64,000 nucleotides of DNA, from contig DDTB01000026.1 of the NCBI GenBank assembly GCA_002343985.1, forward strand, positions 360 through 64,359, given 5' to 3'. Every line of letters starts with the position of its first letter. The first letter of the stretch is position 1. This DNA is from Chitinophagaceae bacterium UBA2375. Its GTDB lineage: Bacteria; Bacteroidota; Bacteroidia; Chitinophagales; Chitinophagaceae. This document shows, one piece after another, positions 43,487 to 51,629 of this stretch. Made by a program: the position numbers and the translations under genes. The notes beneath the pieces are model-generated. The model did not search any database. It had not been told where the DNA came from and saw nothing but the letters and a program-made list of their open reading frames with translations.

Positions 43487-44188
43487 ATGAAACGTATCGC
43501 TACACTTCTCCTGGCTACTTGTACCATGGCATTTGGTGCCATCCAGGCGCAAACTTTGGATGAAGTCATCAATAACCATATCACCGCGCAGGGTGGAAAA
43601 GACAAACTGGCCGCGCTGAAATCGGTGAAGTTCACCGGCAGCATGAGCACACAGGGTATGGATATCCCTATGACGATTGTGCGCGCCCATCAAATGGGGA
43701 TGAGGATGGACATGGAAATCATGGGTTCATCAAATTACCAGTTGATGAATACCACGGAAGGATGGTCGTTTATGCCGGTAATGGGCATGACGGAGCCTAA
43801 GAAAATGGAAGACGAACAATTTAAAGGCAGCCTGTCGCAGCTCGACATCCAGGGTGCATTGTTCAACTACCAGGAAAAAGGCCACAAGTTAGAATTGATC
43901 GGAAAAGATAAGGTTGACGGGGCTGAAGCATATAAGCTGAAAATGGTGAGCAAGGATGGAAAGGAATCTAATTATTTTATTGACGCCAAAACCTACCACC
44001 TGGTTAAAACCAGCTCAAAGGCAAATGTGCAGGGGCAGGAAATGGATGTAGAAACCAGCTTCGCTGATTTTAAGCAAAATGCTGATGGATACTGGTTCCC
44101 ATACACTATCAACACCATGCAGGGTGCCATCACATTTGAGAAAATTGAAACGAATGTGCCCGTGGATGAGAAGTTGTTTAAGAACTAA
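43487..44188 (+). CDS. Exported LolA-like outer-membrane lipoprotein-sorting domain protein
   Basis: A 233-residue exported protein with signal peptide ending AFGAIQAQ (residue 20). The mature part starts TLDEVINNHITAQGGKDKLAALKSVKFTGSM and ends with KNADGYWFPYTINT-type strands, as in LolA/LolB-fold or DUF4292-like periplasmic proteins of Bacteroidota. Such proteins bind lipids or lipoprotein acyl chains; the ligand here is unknown. The ATG at 43487 begins the signal peptide; an earlier GTG at 43433 is rejected. Confidence 0.75.
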   Translation: MKRIATLLLATCTMAFGAIQAQTLDEVINNHITAQGGKDKLAALKSVKFTGSMSTQGMDIPMTIVRAHQMGMRMDMEIMGSSNYQLMNTTEGWSFMPVMGMTEPKKMEDEQFKGSLSQLDIQGALFNYQEKGHKLELIGKDKVDGAEAYKLKMVSKDGKESNYFIDAKTYHLVKTSSKANVQGQEMDVETSFADFKQNADGYWFPYTINTMQGAITFEKIETNVPVDEKLFKN

Positions 44189-44211
44189 TCAAATCAAAAA
44201 ATATTGATACG

Positions 44212-44240
44212 ATGCCCCCTGCGTGGGGGCATTTGTTTTT
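44212..44240 (+). terminator. Terminator after the LolA-like gene
   Basis: GATGCCCCC / GGGGGCATTTG with loop TGCGT, then a run of T. Confidence 0.8.
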
Positions 44241-44273
44241 TTGGGTATGCCGAACTCGGATGATTGTCATAAC

Positions 44274-44281
44274 TATATTTG
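44274..44281 (+). promoter_or_regulatory. Bacteroidota -7 element TATATTTG touching the methyltransferase start
   Basis: Exact TAnnTTTG ending 3 bases before the ATG at 44285. If used, the mRNA is leaderless or the true start is later. Confidence 0.35.
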
Positions 44282-44284
44282 CGT

Positions 44285-44944
44285 ATGCGTTTGAAAGCAC
44301 TGGCATCGTCAAGGGTCAATAAATTTATTTTTCTTCGGAAATCATTTGGAAGCAAACCGTTTCAGTTGCTTGATATCGGTGCGGGTAACCACTCAGCATC
44401 GAAAACATGTTTTGTTTTTCCGGCTTGTACATATCATGGAGTGGATATGGAAAGGGATTATAACAATAACCCCGAAGATTTCGCGCACATGAAAGCCTTT
44501 TATGAGATGGACCTCACGAAACTTCAATATGGAACCATACCCGACGATCACTTTGACGGCATATGGATGGTCCATGTAATTGAGCACCTGCATAACGGCG
44601 ATGAAGTGATCAAACATTTGCTGCCGAAGCTTAAAAAGGGTGGGTATATGTATATCGAATACCCGGGAAAAAAAAGCCTCAGGTTACCATCGATGTATGG
44701 CACATTGAATTTTCATGATGACCCCACGCATGTCAGGTTGTATTCGGTAGATGAACTCAAGGAGCTGTTGGAATCAAACGGATGTGAAGTATTGCGATCC
44801 GGTACGCGGAGAAATCCATGGTTCATCATGGCTATGCCATTCAGGATATTAATGTCATGGATCGGGGGAAAGAAAATCCAGGGAAATATTTTCTGGGATA
44901 TCCTGGGTTTTGCCGAATTTCTCTGGGTGAAAAAATCGATTTAA
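44285..44944 (+). CDS. Class I SAM-dependent methyltransferase
   Basis: A 219-residue protein. The SAM-binding motif I is LLDIGAGNHSAS and the motif IV/V region is WMVHVIEHLHNGDEV followed by LKKGGYMYIEYP. It resembles small sugar- or lipid-modifying methyltransferases in glycan gene sets, although none are adjacent. The substrate is unknown. The TTG two codons upstream is part of the promoter element. The end is one base from the convergent trmD. Confidence 0.85.
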   Translation: MRLKALASSRVNKFIFLRKSFGSKPFQLLDIGAGNHSASKTCFVFPACTYHGVDMERDYNNNPEDFAHMKAFYEMDLTKLQYGTIPDDHFDGIWMVHVIEHLHNGDEVIKHLLPKLKKGGYMYIEYPGKKSLRLPSMYGTLNFHDDPTHVRLYSVDELKELLESNGCEVLRSGTRRNPWFIMAMPFRILMSWIGGKKIQGNIFWDILGFAEFLWVKKSI

Positions 44945-44945
44945 A

Positions 44946-45623
44946 TCAGTCATCCAGTAAATCCGGCCTTCTATCTTTTGTCCTGGCAACGGATTGTTCA
45001 TGCCGCCAGTCATCAATTTTTTTATGGTTTCCGCTCAGTAAAACTTCGGGTACCCGCCATCCGCGAAACTCCTCGGGCCTTGTGTACACCGGTGGCGCCA
45101 GTAAATTATCCTGGAATGAATCGCTGAGCGCGGAACTTTCATCATTCAGCACACCCGGTATCAGCCTGCCAATCGCATCGACCATCACGGCCGCGGCCAG
45201 CTCACCGCCGCTCAATACATAATCCCCTATCGAAACCTCACGGGTCACAAAATGGTCCCTGAAACGCTGGTCAATCCCTTTATAATGGCCGCAAATAAGC
45301 AGCAGGTTTGTTTTTAAAGACAATGCATTGGCCATCGGCTGGTTGAGGGTTTCCCCATCCGGGGTCAGGTAGATGATCTCATCGTACACGCGTTCCCGTT
45401 GTAATGATTCCAGCGCGTTAACCAGGGGTTCGATCATCAGCACCATGCCCGCGCCTCCACCAAAGGGATAGTCGTCAACCTGCGCCCTGGCGTATGTAGT
45501 ATGGTCGCGAAGGTTGACCACGTTCACTTCCAGTAAACCCCTTTCCCTGGCCCTTTTTAATATGGAATGCGAAAAAGGCGAATCCAGCAAACCAGGTACA
45601 ACAGATATGATGTCAATTCTCAT
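44946..45623 (-). CDS. trmD: tRNA (guanine-37-N1)-methyltransferase
   Basis: A 225-residue knotted-fold methyltransferase that makes m1G37 in tRNAs reading CNN codons, preventing frameshifts. The SPOUT knot motif GDYVLSGGELAAAVMVDAIGRLIPGVL and the catalytic PFGGGAGMVL segment are present. In many bacteria trmD lies in the rpsP-rimM-trmD-rplS operon; here it stands alone, which is common in Bacteroidota. A CACATC-rich repeat separates it from the S4 protein gene. Confidence 0.95.
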   Translation of the reverse strand: MRIDIISVVPGLLDSPFSHSILKRARERGLLEVNVVNLRDHTTYARAQVDDYPFGGGAGMVLMIEPLVNALESLQRERVYDEIIYLTPDGETLNQPMANALSLKTNLLLICGHYKGIDQRFRDHFVTREVSIGDYVLSGGELAAAVMVDAIGRLIPGVLNDESSALSDSFQDNLLAPPVYTRPEEFRGWRVPEVLLSGNHKKIDDWRHEQSVARTKDRRPDLLDD

Positions 45624-45680
45624 AATAGTCAGTGAACGTTTTATACTTGTGTATTAGGGTTTTAAATTTTACTGTATTTC

Positions 45681-45753
45681 CATCATCCATCATACATCAC
45701 ACTTCACACATCACACTTCACACATCACACATCATCAATCATACATCTTACAC
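45681..45753. repeat. A/C/T-only low-complexity tandem repeat, 14-bp core
   Basis: One strand of this stretch is almost free of G. Its core is two exact copies of ACATCACACTTCAC (45694-45721) followed by ACATCACAC, flanked by further CATCAT/CATACATC variants. It starts 58 bp upstream of trmD and covers the stop codon of the S4 gene. Confidence 0.85.
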
Positions 45754-46146
45754 TCCGATCCCTCCCCCCAGGAACTCATCAATATCCCGCTTGTTCTTTT
45801 TTGTAGGGCGCCCTTGCTTGCTAAGCCTTTTGCCGGTATGGAATGTAGCAGCCTGGAACTGTATGCGTTCAATTTCTTCGGCGGGTGTGAGGTCGATATA
45901 ATAATTGATGGCATCGCTGTATTGTACTCGGTTATGCAACAAACCTGTCACTTTAATCAGCCATTTTTTTTGTTCTGTCTTTACCTCATATTCATCATTG
46001 ACCTGGACGGTTTTCGCAGCCTTGGCCGCATGGCCCTGGTATTTCACCTTGCCTTTATCGCAGGCTTCCGCCGCCTGGCTGCGCGTTTTATACAGGCGTA
46101 TGGCCCATAAGTATTTATCAAGTCGTAGTTTATCGGTTGCCATCAT
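45748..46146 (-). CDS. S4-domain RNA-binding protein, Hsp15/YrfH-like
   Basis: A 132-residue RNA-binding protein of the S4 family. The S4 motif opens LRLDKYLWAIRLYKTRSQAAEACDKGKV. Hsp15 binds blocked 50S subunits carrying nascent chains and helps recycle them, in heat shock. The C-terminal extension is lysine-rich (KQGRPTKKNKRD) as in the family. M1 and M2 are both possible starts. The -7 element at 46160-46167 lies close upstream. Confidence 0.88.
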   Translation of the reverse strand: MMATDKLRLDKYLWAIRLYKTRSQAAEACDKGKVKYQGHAAKAAKTVQVNDEYEVKTEQKKWLIKVTGLLHNRVQYSDAINYYIDLTPAEEIERIQFQAATFHTGKRLSKQGRPTKKNKRDIDEFLGGGIGV

Positions 46147-46159
46147 TTTATGTCTATCG

Positions 46160-46167
46160 CAAAATTA
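46160..46167 (-). promoter_or_regulatory. Bacteroidota -7 element TAATTTTG upstream of the S4 gene
   Basis: Exact TAnnTTTG on the minus strand, 14 bases before the ATG at 46146. Confidence 0.45.
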
Positions 46168-46235
46168 GCCCCAATTTTACATCAATGGTCGGCAGGCATA
46201 TGGCCAATTGACTATTTTTATGACAAATTCAACGT

Positions 46236-48416
46236 ATGAAGAAAATCATAGGACTGGCATCGCTCATTATTTTCCTGTTCATGCATGGCATCAGCCAGGC
46301 GCAGAAAAAGGGTGTCAACTGGGCGCCTGACGGGCTTGCTTATTATCAATACAAGTCAGGACAGATACTGCGCATCGACCCTAAAACATCCGCGGAAACC
46401 GTTGTGGTGAAAGCGGAGCAACTACAACCTTCAGGATCCGGCAAAAGCCTGGTGCCGCAATCATTTGACTTTTATGGTAATCAGCAGGTATTGATATTTA
46501 CCAATACGGCCCGTGTATGGCGCTACCAAACACGCGGCGATTACTGGGTGCTGAACCTTGCCAACAATCAATTGCGCAAGTTGGGCAAGGGGCTGCCGGA
46601 TCAATCGCTGATGTTTGCCAAATTTTCCCCCGATGGCCGTCAGGTGGCTTATGTAAGCGAGCATAATTTATTCACTGAAGACGTAAGCAGCGGCATCATA
46701 CGCAAACTCACCACCGATGGCAGCCGTAAGTTGATTAATGGCACATTCGATTGGGTGTATGAAGAAGAGTTTAATTGTCGGGATGGTTTCAGGTGGAGCC
46801 CCGATGGCCGTGAGATCGCGTTCTGGCAGATTGATGCCACGCGTATCCGCGATTTTTACATGATCAACAATACAGATTCTGTGTATTCGCGGATCATTCC
46901 CGTAGAGTATCCTAAAGTGGGTGAAGCGCCTTCACCGGCAAAGATTGGCGTGGTAAACCTGGCAAATGCTTTTGTGCGTTGGATGAAGATTGATGGCGAC
47001 CCCAGCCAGCATTACCTCACCCGCATGGAATGGAGCGCGCCGGGAGAATTGATTGTACAGCAGCTCGACCGCCGCCAGCAGGAAAGCCGGTTGATCTATT
47101 GCAGCAGCAAAGACGGCAACAGCCGCACATTCTGGGCTGAAAATGATGACGCATGGATTGACCTGAATACCGACAATCCAATGGGTTGGTATTGGATCAA
47201 TAACGGGGAAGATTTTTTATGGGTAAGTGAGAAAGACGGATGGAGGCATGTGTACAAAATCAGCAGGGATGGTAAAAACGTTACAGACCTGACAAAAGGC
47301 GCTTATGATATCGGGCAAATCAAAGCCATCGACGAAAAGAATAATTACCTCTATGTCACCGCTTCCCCCGATAACGCAACTCAGTTATACCTGTACCGCG
47401 TGAAGTTGAACCCCGCAGGCAGGTCTGGTAAGGATGAGCCTGAGCTTGTTTCCGGCAATAAACTGAAGGGGACACATGATTATGATATCGGCCCATATGC
47501 CCGTTTTGCAAGGCATACGTTCAGCAACGCGTCAACACCTCCGGTTGCGGAATGGGTATCGCTCCCGGATCATAAACCCCTGCAATCAAACAAAAGCATA
47601 CAGGCAACCATGAAACAAAACCCGAATATGCGGGTCGAATACATGCAGGTGGTTACGGAGGATAATATCCAGCTTGATGCATGGGTCCACAAACCGGCAT
47701 CGATGAACCCAACCAAAAAATACCCGGTAGTATTTTATGTGTATGGCGAAGCGGCGGCCGCAACGGTCGGTGATTCATATGGCAACCATAGCAACTTTTT
47801 GTATAATGGCGATATGGGCGCGGATGGATATGTGCAGGTGGCCCTGGATAACCGGGGCACGCCATCCCTGAAAGGCGCGGGCTGGCGAAAATCCATTTAT
47901 CGGAAAAACGGACAGGTCAATATCCGCGACATGGCCATGGGCGCGAAAAAAATCCTTGAATTGCCGTATATGGACCGGAGCCGCGTGGCTGTATGGGGTT
48001 GGAGTGGCGGCGGGTCATCAACCTTGCACCTGATGTTCAGGTACCCCGAGATTTTTCAAACCGGCATTTCCATCGCCGCCGTTACCAATCTCTTGTATTA
48101 CGACAATATCTATACGGAGAGGTACATGGGTTTGCCATCCGAAAATCCCGAAGGATATAAACTGGGGTCGGCCATAAACTATGCGAAAGATTTAAAGGGT
48201 AACCTGCTGGTCATTCATGGCACAGGCGATGACAATGTGCATTACAGCAACGCGGAAAGCCTGGTTAATGAACTGGTAAAGCACAACAAAACATTTTCTT
48301 TTATAGCTTATCCCAACCGCTCGCACAGCATGGCGGAAGGGGAGGGTACCTGGGAGCATTTGAGCAAGCTTTACACAAATTTTCTGAGGCAGCATTGCCC
48401 CCCGGGAGGAAAGTAA
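46236..48416 (+). CDS. Dipeptidyl-peptidase IV-like S9 serine peptidase
   Basis: A 726-residue exported peptidase with signal peptide (residues 1-22, ending SQAQ). An eight-bladed propeller (residues about 40-470) precedes an alpha/beta-hydrolase domain. The catalytic triad is visible as GWSGGG (Ser), HGTGDDNVHYSNAE (Asp) and YPNRSHSM (His); VYEEEFNCRDGFRWSPDG contains the N-terminus-binding double Glu. It removes X-Pro dipeptides from peptides, in the periplasm or at the surface. A perfect terminator follows, so it is monocistronic. Confidence 0.95.
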   Translation: MKKIIGLASLIIFLFMHGISQAQKKGVNWAPDGLAYYQYKSGQILRIDPKTSAETVVVKAEQLQPSGSGKSLVPQSFDFYGNQQVLIFTNTARVWRYQTRGDYWVLNLANNQLRKLGKGLPDQSLMFAKFSPDGRQVAYVSEHNLFTEDVSSGIIRKLTTDGSRKLINGTFDWVYEEEFNCRDGFRWSPDGREIAFWQIDATRIRDFYMINNTDSVYSRIIPVEYPKVGEAPSPAKIGVVNLANAFVRWMKIDGDPSQHYLTRMEWSAPGELIVQQLDRRQQESRLIYCSSKDGNSRTFWAENDDAWIDLNTDNPMGWYWINNGEDFLWVSEKDGWRHVYKISRDGKNVTDLTKGAYDIGQIKAIDEKNNYLYVTASPDNATQLYLYRVKLNPAGRSGKDEPELVSGNKLKGTHDYDIGPYARFARHTFSNASTPPVAEWVSLPDHKPLQSNKSIQATMKQNPNMRVEYMQVVTEDNIQLDAWVHKPASMNPTKKYPVVFYVYGEAAAATVGDSYGNHSNFLYNGDMGADGYVQVALDNRGTPSLKGAGWRKSIYRKNGQVNIRDMAMGAKKILELPYMDRSRVAVWGWSGGGSSTLHLMFRYPEIFQTGISIAAVTNLLYYDNIYTERYMGLPSENPEGYKLGSAINYAKDLKGNLLVIHGTGDDNVHYSNAESLVNELVKHNKTFSFIAYPNRSHSMAEGEGTWEHLSKLYTNFLRQHCPPGGK

Positions 48417-48428
48417 AGATAAACTAAC

Positions 48429-48474
48429 AACAAAGGGTACACGAAAATTTCATTTGTGTACCCTTTGTTATTTT
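48429..48474 (+). terminator. Terminator of the S9 peptidase gene
   Basis: Perfect 14-bp stem AACAAAGGGTACAC / GTGTACCCTTTGTT with a 13-base loop, then ATTTT. Confidence 0.85.
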
Positions 48475-48540
48475 CAGCCGGTTGCCCGGCAATGGCTGAA
48501 TGTAAAATGATCCAGCCTGCGGTTTTCATTGATGCGTTGA

Positions 48541-49074
48541 TCAGGCTTGTTTCTGCAATTGTACTTCGCCAATAATTTTCACTTCATTGCCCAGCAATAC
48601 GCCACCGGTTTCCAGCGCGGCGTTGTAGGTCAGGCCAAAATCTTCACGGTTGATTTTTCCTTCAAAAGTGAAGCCGGCCTTGGTATTGCCCCATGGATCT
48701 TTTGATTGTCCGTTGAATTCCACCTGCAGGGAAACAGGTTTGCTCACATCCTTGATTTTCAGGTTGCCGTTCAGTACATAATCTGACCCAGACTTCTTTT
48801 CCATTGAAGTGGATTCGAAAATAATTTCAGGGAATTTTTCTGCGTCAAAAAAGTCGGCGCTGGCCAGGTGCCCGTCGCGCTGGCTGTTTTTGGTGTTGAT
48901 GCTCGATACATTTACGGTAACTTTCACCGATGCATCACTGAAATCATCAGATGATGAAGTGGTTTCTACCTGGAAGTCGGGAAAACTACCGGTAACGGTT
49001 GAAATCATCAGGTGTTTGATTTTGAAATTCAATTCGCTGTGCGCGGGATCAAATGACCATTTTGCAGTTGACAT
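48541..49074 (-). CDS. YceI-family lipid-binding protein
   Basis: A 177-residue protein of the YceI family, which binds isoprenoid or amphipathic lipids in a lipocalin-like barrel. The opening AKWSFDPAHSELNFKIKHLMISTVTGSF and the internal SINTKNSQRDGHLASADFFDAEKFPEI are family-typical. Unlike many YceI proteins it has no signal peptide, so it is probably cytoplasmic. It is 34 bp after the NAD(P)-binding gene and so probably shares the FNR-box promoter. Confidence 0.9.
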   Translation of the reverse strand: MSTAKWSFDPAHSELNFKIKHLMISTVTGSFPDFQVETTSSSDDFSDASVKVTVNVSSINTKNSQRDGHLASADFFDAEKFPEIIFESTSMEKKSGSDYVLNGNLKIKDVSKPVSLQVEFNGQSKDPWGNTKAGFTFEGKINREDFGLTYNAALETGGVLLGNEVKIIGEVQLQKQA

Positions 49075-49108
49075 ATTTGTTTTTTTTAGTGTGTGATTTT
49101 ATTTGTTA

Positions 49109-49639
49109 TTATTCGTTTTCAATTTCTTCGCTGTATTCGGGGCTGACGGGAAAGCCGGCTGTTTGGAGTATATCCTTAACTGTTAGTAACGCATCTTCAT
49201 CGTCGCCCTCCGCTACCGATAATAACTGACCGATGTACACCCTGACCCTTTTGGAATAAGGGAACATTTCCTGCCAGGCAAGTATCGGGTTGATGTGAAA
49301 GCCATATTCCACGGCCGATAGTACATCCGGGTTGCTGAAATACACCAGGATTTTCTGGTTGGCCATCTCCCCGATATGCTTTGACCATTCCGCCACTTCA
49401 TCAGAAGCCATATCCAGCATAATCACATCGGCCCTCCAGCTTCCTTCACGTGCGCAGGATACGATCTCAAGCCCATCTGTTCCAACCCGGCCTGACAGTT
49501 CATCGTACATTTTTTTAATAGCGTTTTGATCAGGATCTGCGAGCAGAAGGCTGATGCCAGGCTTTCCTGCCAATCGACTTGCCAGGTTTCGCCCCTGCTT
49601 CCCGGTTGCCCCTACAATGCAAATGGTTAAAGTGCTCAT
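49109..49639 (-). CDS. NAD(P)-binding protein, F420-dependent NADP-reductase-like
   Basis: A 176-residue Rossmann-fold protein. The dinucleotide loop is CIVGATGKQGRNLA at the N-terminus, and the LLADPDQNAIKKMYDELSGR segment resembles NADPH:F420 oxidoreductases (NPNR). The enzymes' substrate domain is reduced, and the organism is unlikely to use F420, so the redox partner is unknown. It heads a two-gene unit with yceI, preceded by a strong promoter and an FNR-type palindrome. Confidence 0.7.
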   Translation of the reverse strand: MSTLTICIVGATGKQGRNLASRLAGKPGISLLLADPDQNAIKKMYDELSGRVGTDGLEIVSCAREGSWRADVIMLDMASDEVAEWSKHIGEMANQKILVYFSNPDVLSAVEYGFHINPILAWQEMFPYSKRVRVYIGQLLSVAEGDDEDALLTVKDILQTAGFPVSPEYSEEIENE

Positions 49640-49655
49640 CTGTTCTTTGATAGCA

Positions 49656-49687
49656 CAAAATTAGCTCCGCCTGCAGGCGCGGGGCAA
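49656..49687 (-). promoter_or_regulatory. Full Bacteroidota promoter TTG-N21-TAATTTTG of the NAD(P)-binding gene / yceI unit
   Basis: On the minus strand TTG (49685-49687) and exact TAATTTTG (49656-49663) are spaced 21 bp, the optimal Bacteroidota arrangement. The spacer holds a perfect 12-bp palindrome CGCCTGCAGGCG (49668-49679), a possible operator. Confidence 0.65.
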
Positions 49688-49706
49688 TGACTTTTGATAA
49701 ATAAAA

Positions 49707-49726
49707 TTGTTGATCCAGATCAACAA
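49707..49726 (-). promoter_or_regulatory. Perfect FNR/CRP-type palindrome
   Basis: TTGTTGATC-CA-GATCAACAA has 9-bp perfect arms. Its core TTGAT-CCAG-ATCAA exactly matches the FNR consensus TTGAT-N4-ATCAA, centred about 66 bp upstream of the predicted start of the NAD(P)-binding gene / yceI transcript. It lies 3 bp after the stop codon of the adjacent Crp/Fnr-family gene. Confidence 0.75.
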
Positions 49727-49728
49727 AA

Positions 49729-50313
49729 TCAGGGCTTTTGGTTGCTGACGCGGCCCCGGATGCGGCTGAGGGTTTCTTTGGTGATGCCGAGGTAGGAAGC
49801 GATCATGTGTTGTGGGACACGCTGGAAAATATCGGGATGGGCTTGCAACAGCCAGCGGTATTTTTGTTCCGCGCTTAAGCTGAGGTTGCCGGAAAGCCTT
49901 CTTTGCATCGCGATGAGCCGGTTTTGCAGGAGGATGCGGAAATACCGTTCCATCACCGGCACCTGTTTCATGAGTTCCTCGTAATTGGGCTGGGTGATTT
50001 GGAGGATCTCGGAATCTTCCAGGGCGTCGATGGTGTAAGTAGAAGGTTCGTTTGTGTAAAAACTATATAAATCGGTAATCCACCATCCCTCCAGTCCGAA
50101 CTGGATGATGTGTTCGTTGCCTTTTTCATCGATGCTGTACGAACGCATCGCGCCCTTTTCAATGAAAGCCGTGTACCTGCAAACATCGCCTTCCTGCAGG
50201 AAGTATTGTTTCTTCCTCAGTTTTTTGGGGGAGAAAAGCGATTTACAAAGCTGCCATTCAGCTTCTGTAAGGGGCACTTTTTCTTCTATGTTGCTGCGGA
50301 GCCTTTCGTACAT
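49729..50313 (-). CDS. Crp/Fnr-family transcriptional regulator
   Basis: A 194-residue regulator: cyclic-nucleotide-fold sensor domain (about 20-120), dimer helix, and C-terminal winged helix. The recognition helix reads ITKETLSRIR, with the E-x-x-S-R residues that in E. coli FNR contact TTGAT. The sensor has only two cysteines (Cys 23, Cys 45), not the four Fe-S cysteines of FNR, so the signal is probably not a [4Fe-4S] oxygen sensor. It is the second gene after an aminotransferase (24 bp gap), and a perfect FNR box lies 3 bp after its stop. Confidence 0.9.
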   Translation of the reverse strand: MYERLRSNIEEKVPLTEAEWQLCKSLFSPKKLRKKQYFLQEGDVCRYTAFIEKGAMRSYSIDEKGNEHIIQFGLEGWWITDLYSFYTNEPSTYTIDALEDSEILQITQPNYEELMKQVPVMERYFRILLQNRLIAMQRRLSGNLSLSAEQKYRWLLQAHPDIFQRVPQHMIASYLGITKETLSRIRGRVSNQKP

Positions 50314-50337
50314 GCGTTGTCGTTAGTTTGCCGGCTG

Positions 50338-51534
50338 TCAGTTGGTGCGACCGGGGTATTGTTGCAATGCCGTTTCCAGGCAATCCATGGCCTGGTTGAT
50401 GGCATCTGCATTTAATACATAAGCCAGGCGCACTTCCTGTTTCCCAAGCCCTGGGCTGCTGTAAAAGCCGGTGGCAGGGGCCAGCATCACGGTTGCCCCG
50501 TTATGGCTGAACGATTCCAGCAACCATTGGCAAAAATGGTCGCAATCATCTATAGGCAATTTGGCCATGGCATAAAAAGCGCCGCCCGGGTTCGGGCAAA
50601 AAACGCCGGGCATCTGGTTGAGCCGGTTCACAAGGGTATCCCTGCGGAGTTTGTATTCATTGCGGGTGCTGTCGAAATAGTTATCTGGTAAATCAACGGC
50701 GGCTTCGCCCAGGATTTGCGCGTAATAAGGCGGGCTGAGCCTGGCCTGTGCGAATTTCATAGCGGCGTTGAGCACTTCGCGGTTATGCGTTACAAAAGCG
50801 CCGATACGCCCGCCGCAGGCGCTGTACCGTTTACTGATCGTATCCATCAGCACCACATGCTGCTCCGCGCCCTTCAGGTGCATCGCGCTGGTATGGTTGC
50901 CATCATAACAAAACTCCCTGTAGGCCTCGTCCGCAAAGAGGAAAAGGTCGTGTTTCAGCACAATTTCCTTCAGGGTTTCCATCTCGGACGCGCTGTATAA
51001 ATACCCGGTTGGGTTATTGGGGTTGCACACCACAATAGCCTTGGTTTTCGGCGTGATGGCTTTCTCAAAATCCTCTATCGGCGGAAGCGCGAAACCGGAT
51101 TCGATGTTACTTCGTATAGGCACTACCGTTACATCGGCCTGGATCGCGAAGCCATTATAATTGGCATAGAAAGGTTCAGGGATGATCACTTCATCGCCCG
51201 CATCAAGGCAGGCCATAAAGCCAAACAAAATCGCTTCGCTGCCCCCGGTGGTAATGATGATGTCGTTGGCGCCAACCTGGATATTGTTTTTGGCGTAGTA
51301 TTCCACCAGTTTTTTCCTGTAGCTTTCATTGCCCGCGCTATGGCTGTATTCAAGCACGCGCATCTGGTGGTTGCGTACCGCGTCGAGGCAGGCTTGGGGT
51401 GTTTCAATATCTGGCTGCCCGATATTCAGGTGATAAACTTTTACGCCTTTTTTCTTGGCAGCTTCAGCATAAGGCACCAGCTTCCGGATGGGGGAAGCCG
51501 GCATATCGTGTCCGCGTTTACTGATTTCTAACAT
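50338..51534 (-). CDS. Class I/II PLP aminotransferase, aspartate-type
   Basis: A 398-residue aminotransferase of the fold-type I family, class Ib. VCNPNNPTGYLYS, LFADEAYREF and the PLP-lysine motif MDTISKRYSACGGRIG are present, as is the C-terminal Arg region EVRLAYVLN that binds the substrate carboxylate. Aspartate or an aromatic/branched-chain amino acid is the likely donor. It is the first gene of a unit with the Crp/Fnr regulator. Confidence 0.92.
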   Translation of the reverse strand: MLEISKRGHDMPASPIRKLVPYAEAAKKKGVKVYHLNIGQPDIETPQACLDAVRNHQMRVLEYSHSAGNESYRKKLVEYYAKNNIQVGANDIIITTGGSEAILFGFMACLDAGDEVIIPEPFYANYNGFAIQADVTVVPIRSNIESGFALPPIEDFEKAITPKTKAIVVCNPNNPTGYLYSASEMETLKEIVLKHDLFLFADEAYREFCYDGNHTSAMHLKGAEQHVVLMDTISKRYSACGGRIGAFVTHNREVLNAAMKFAQARLSPPYYAQILGEAAVDLPDNYFDSTRNEYKLRRDTLVNRLNQMPGVFCPNPGGAFYAMAKLPIDDCDHFCQWLLESFSHNGATVMLAPATGFYSSPGLGKQEVRLAYVLNADAINQAMDCLETALQQYPGRTN

Positions 51535-51629
51535 ACAGCGAAGATAAACAGCTAATCAGATAATCCGGCCATTAACCGCATGAATGTTTCTGTTGCGTTA
51601 ATGATGGTCATCATATAATGATTTGCCCA

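Noticed and set aside
45681..45753. CRISPR array
   Set aside because: Units are 14 bp without spacers and no cas gene is in the window.
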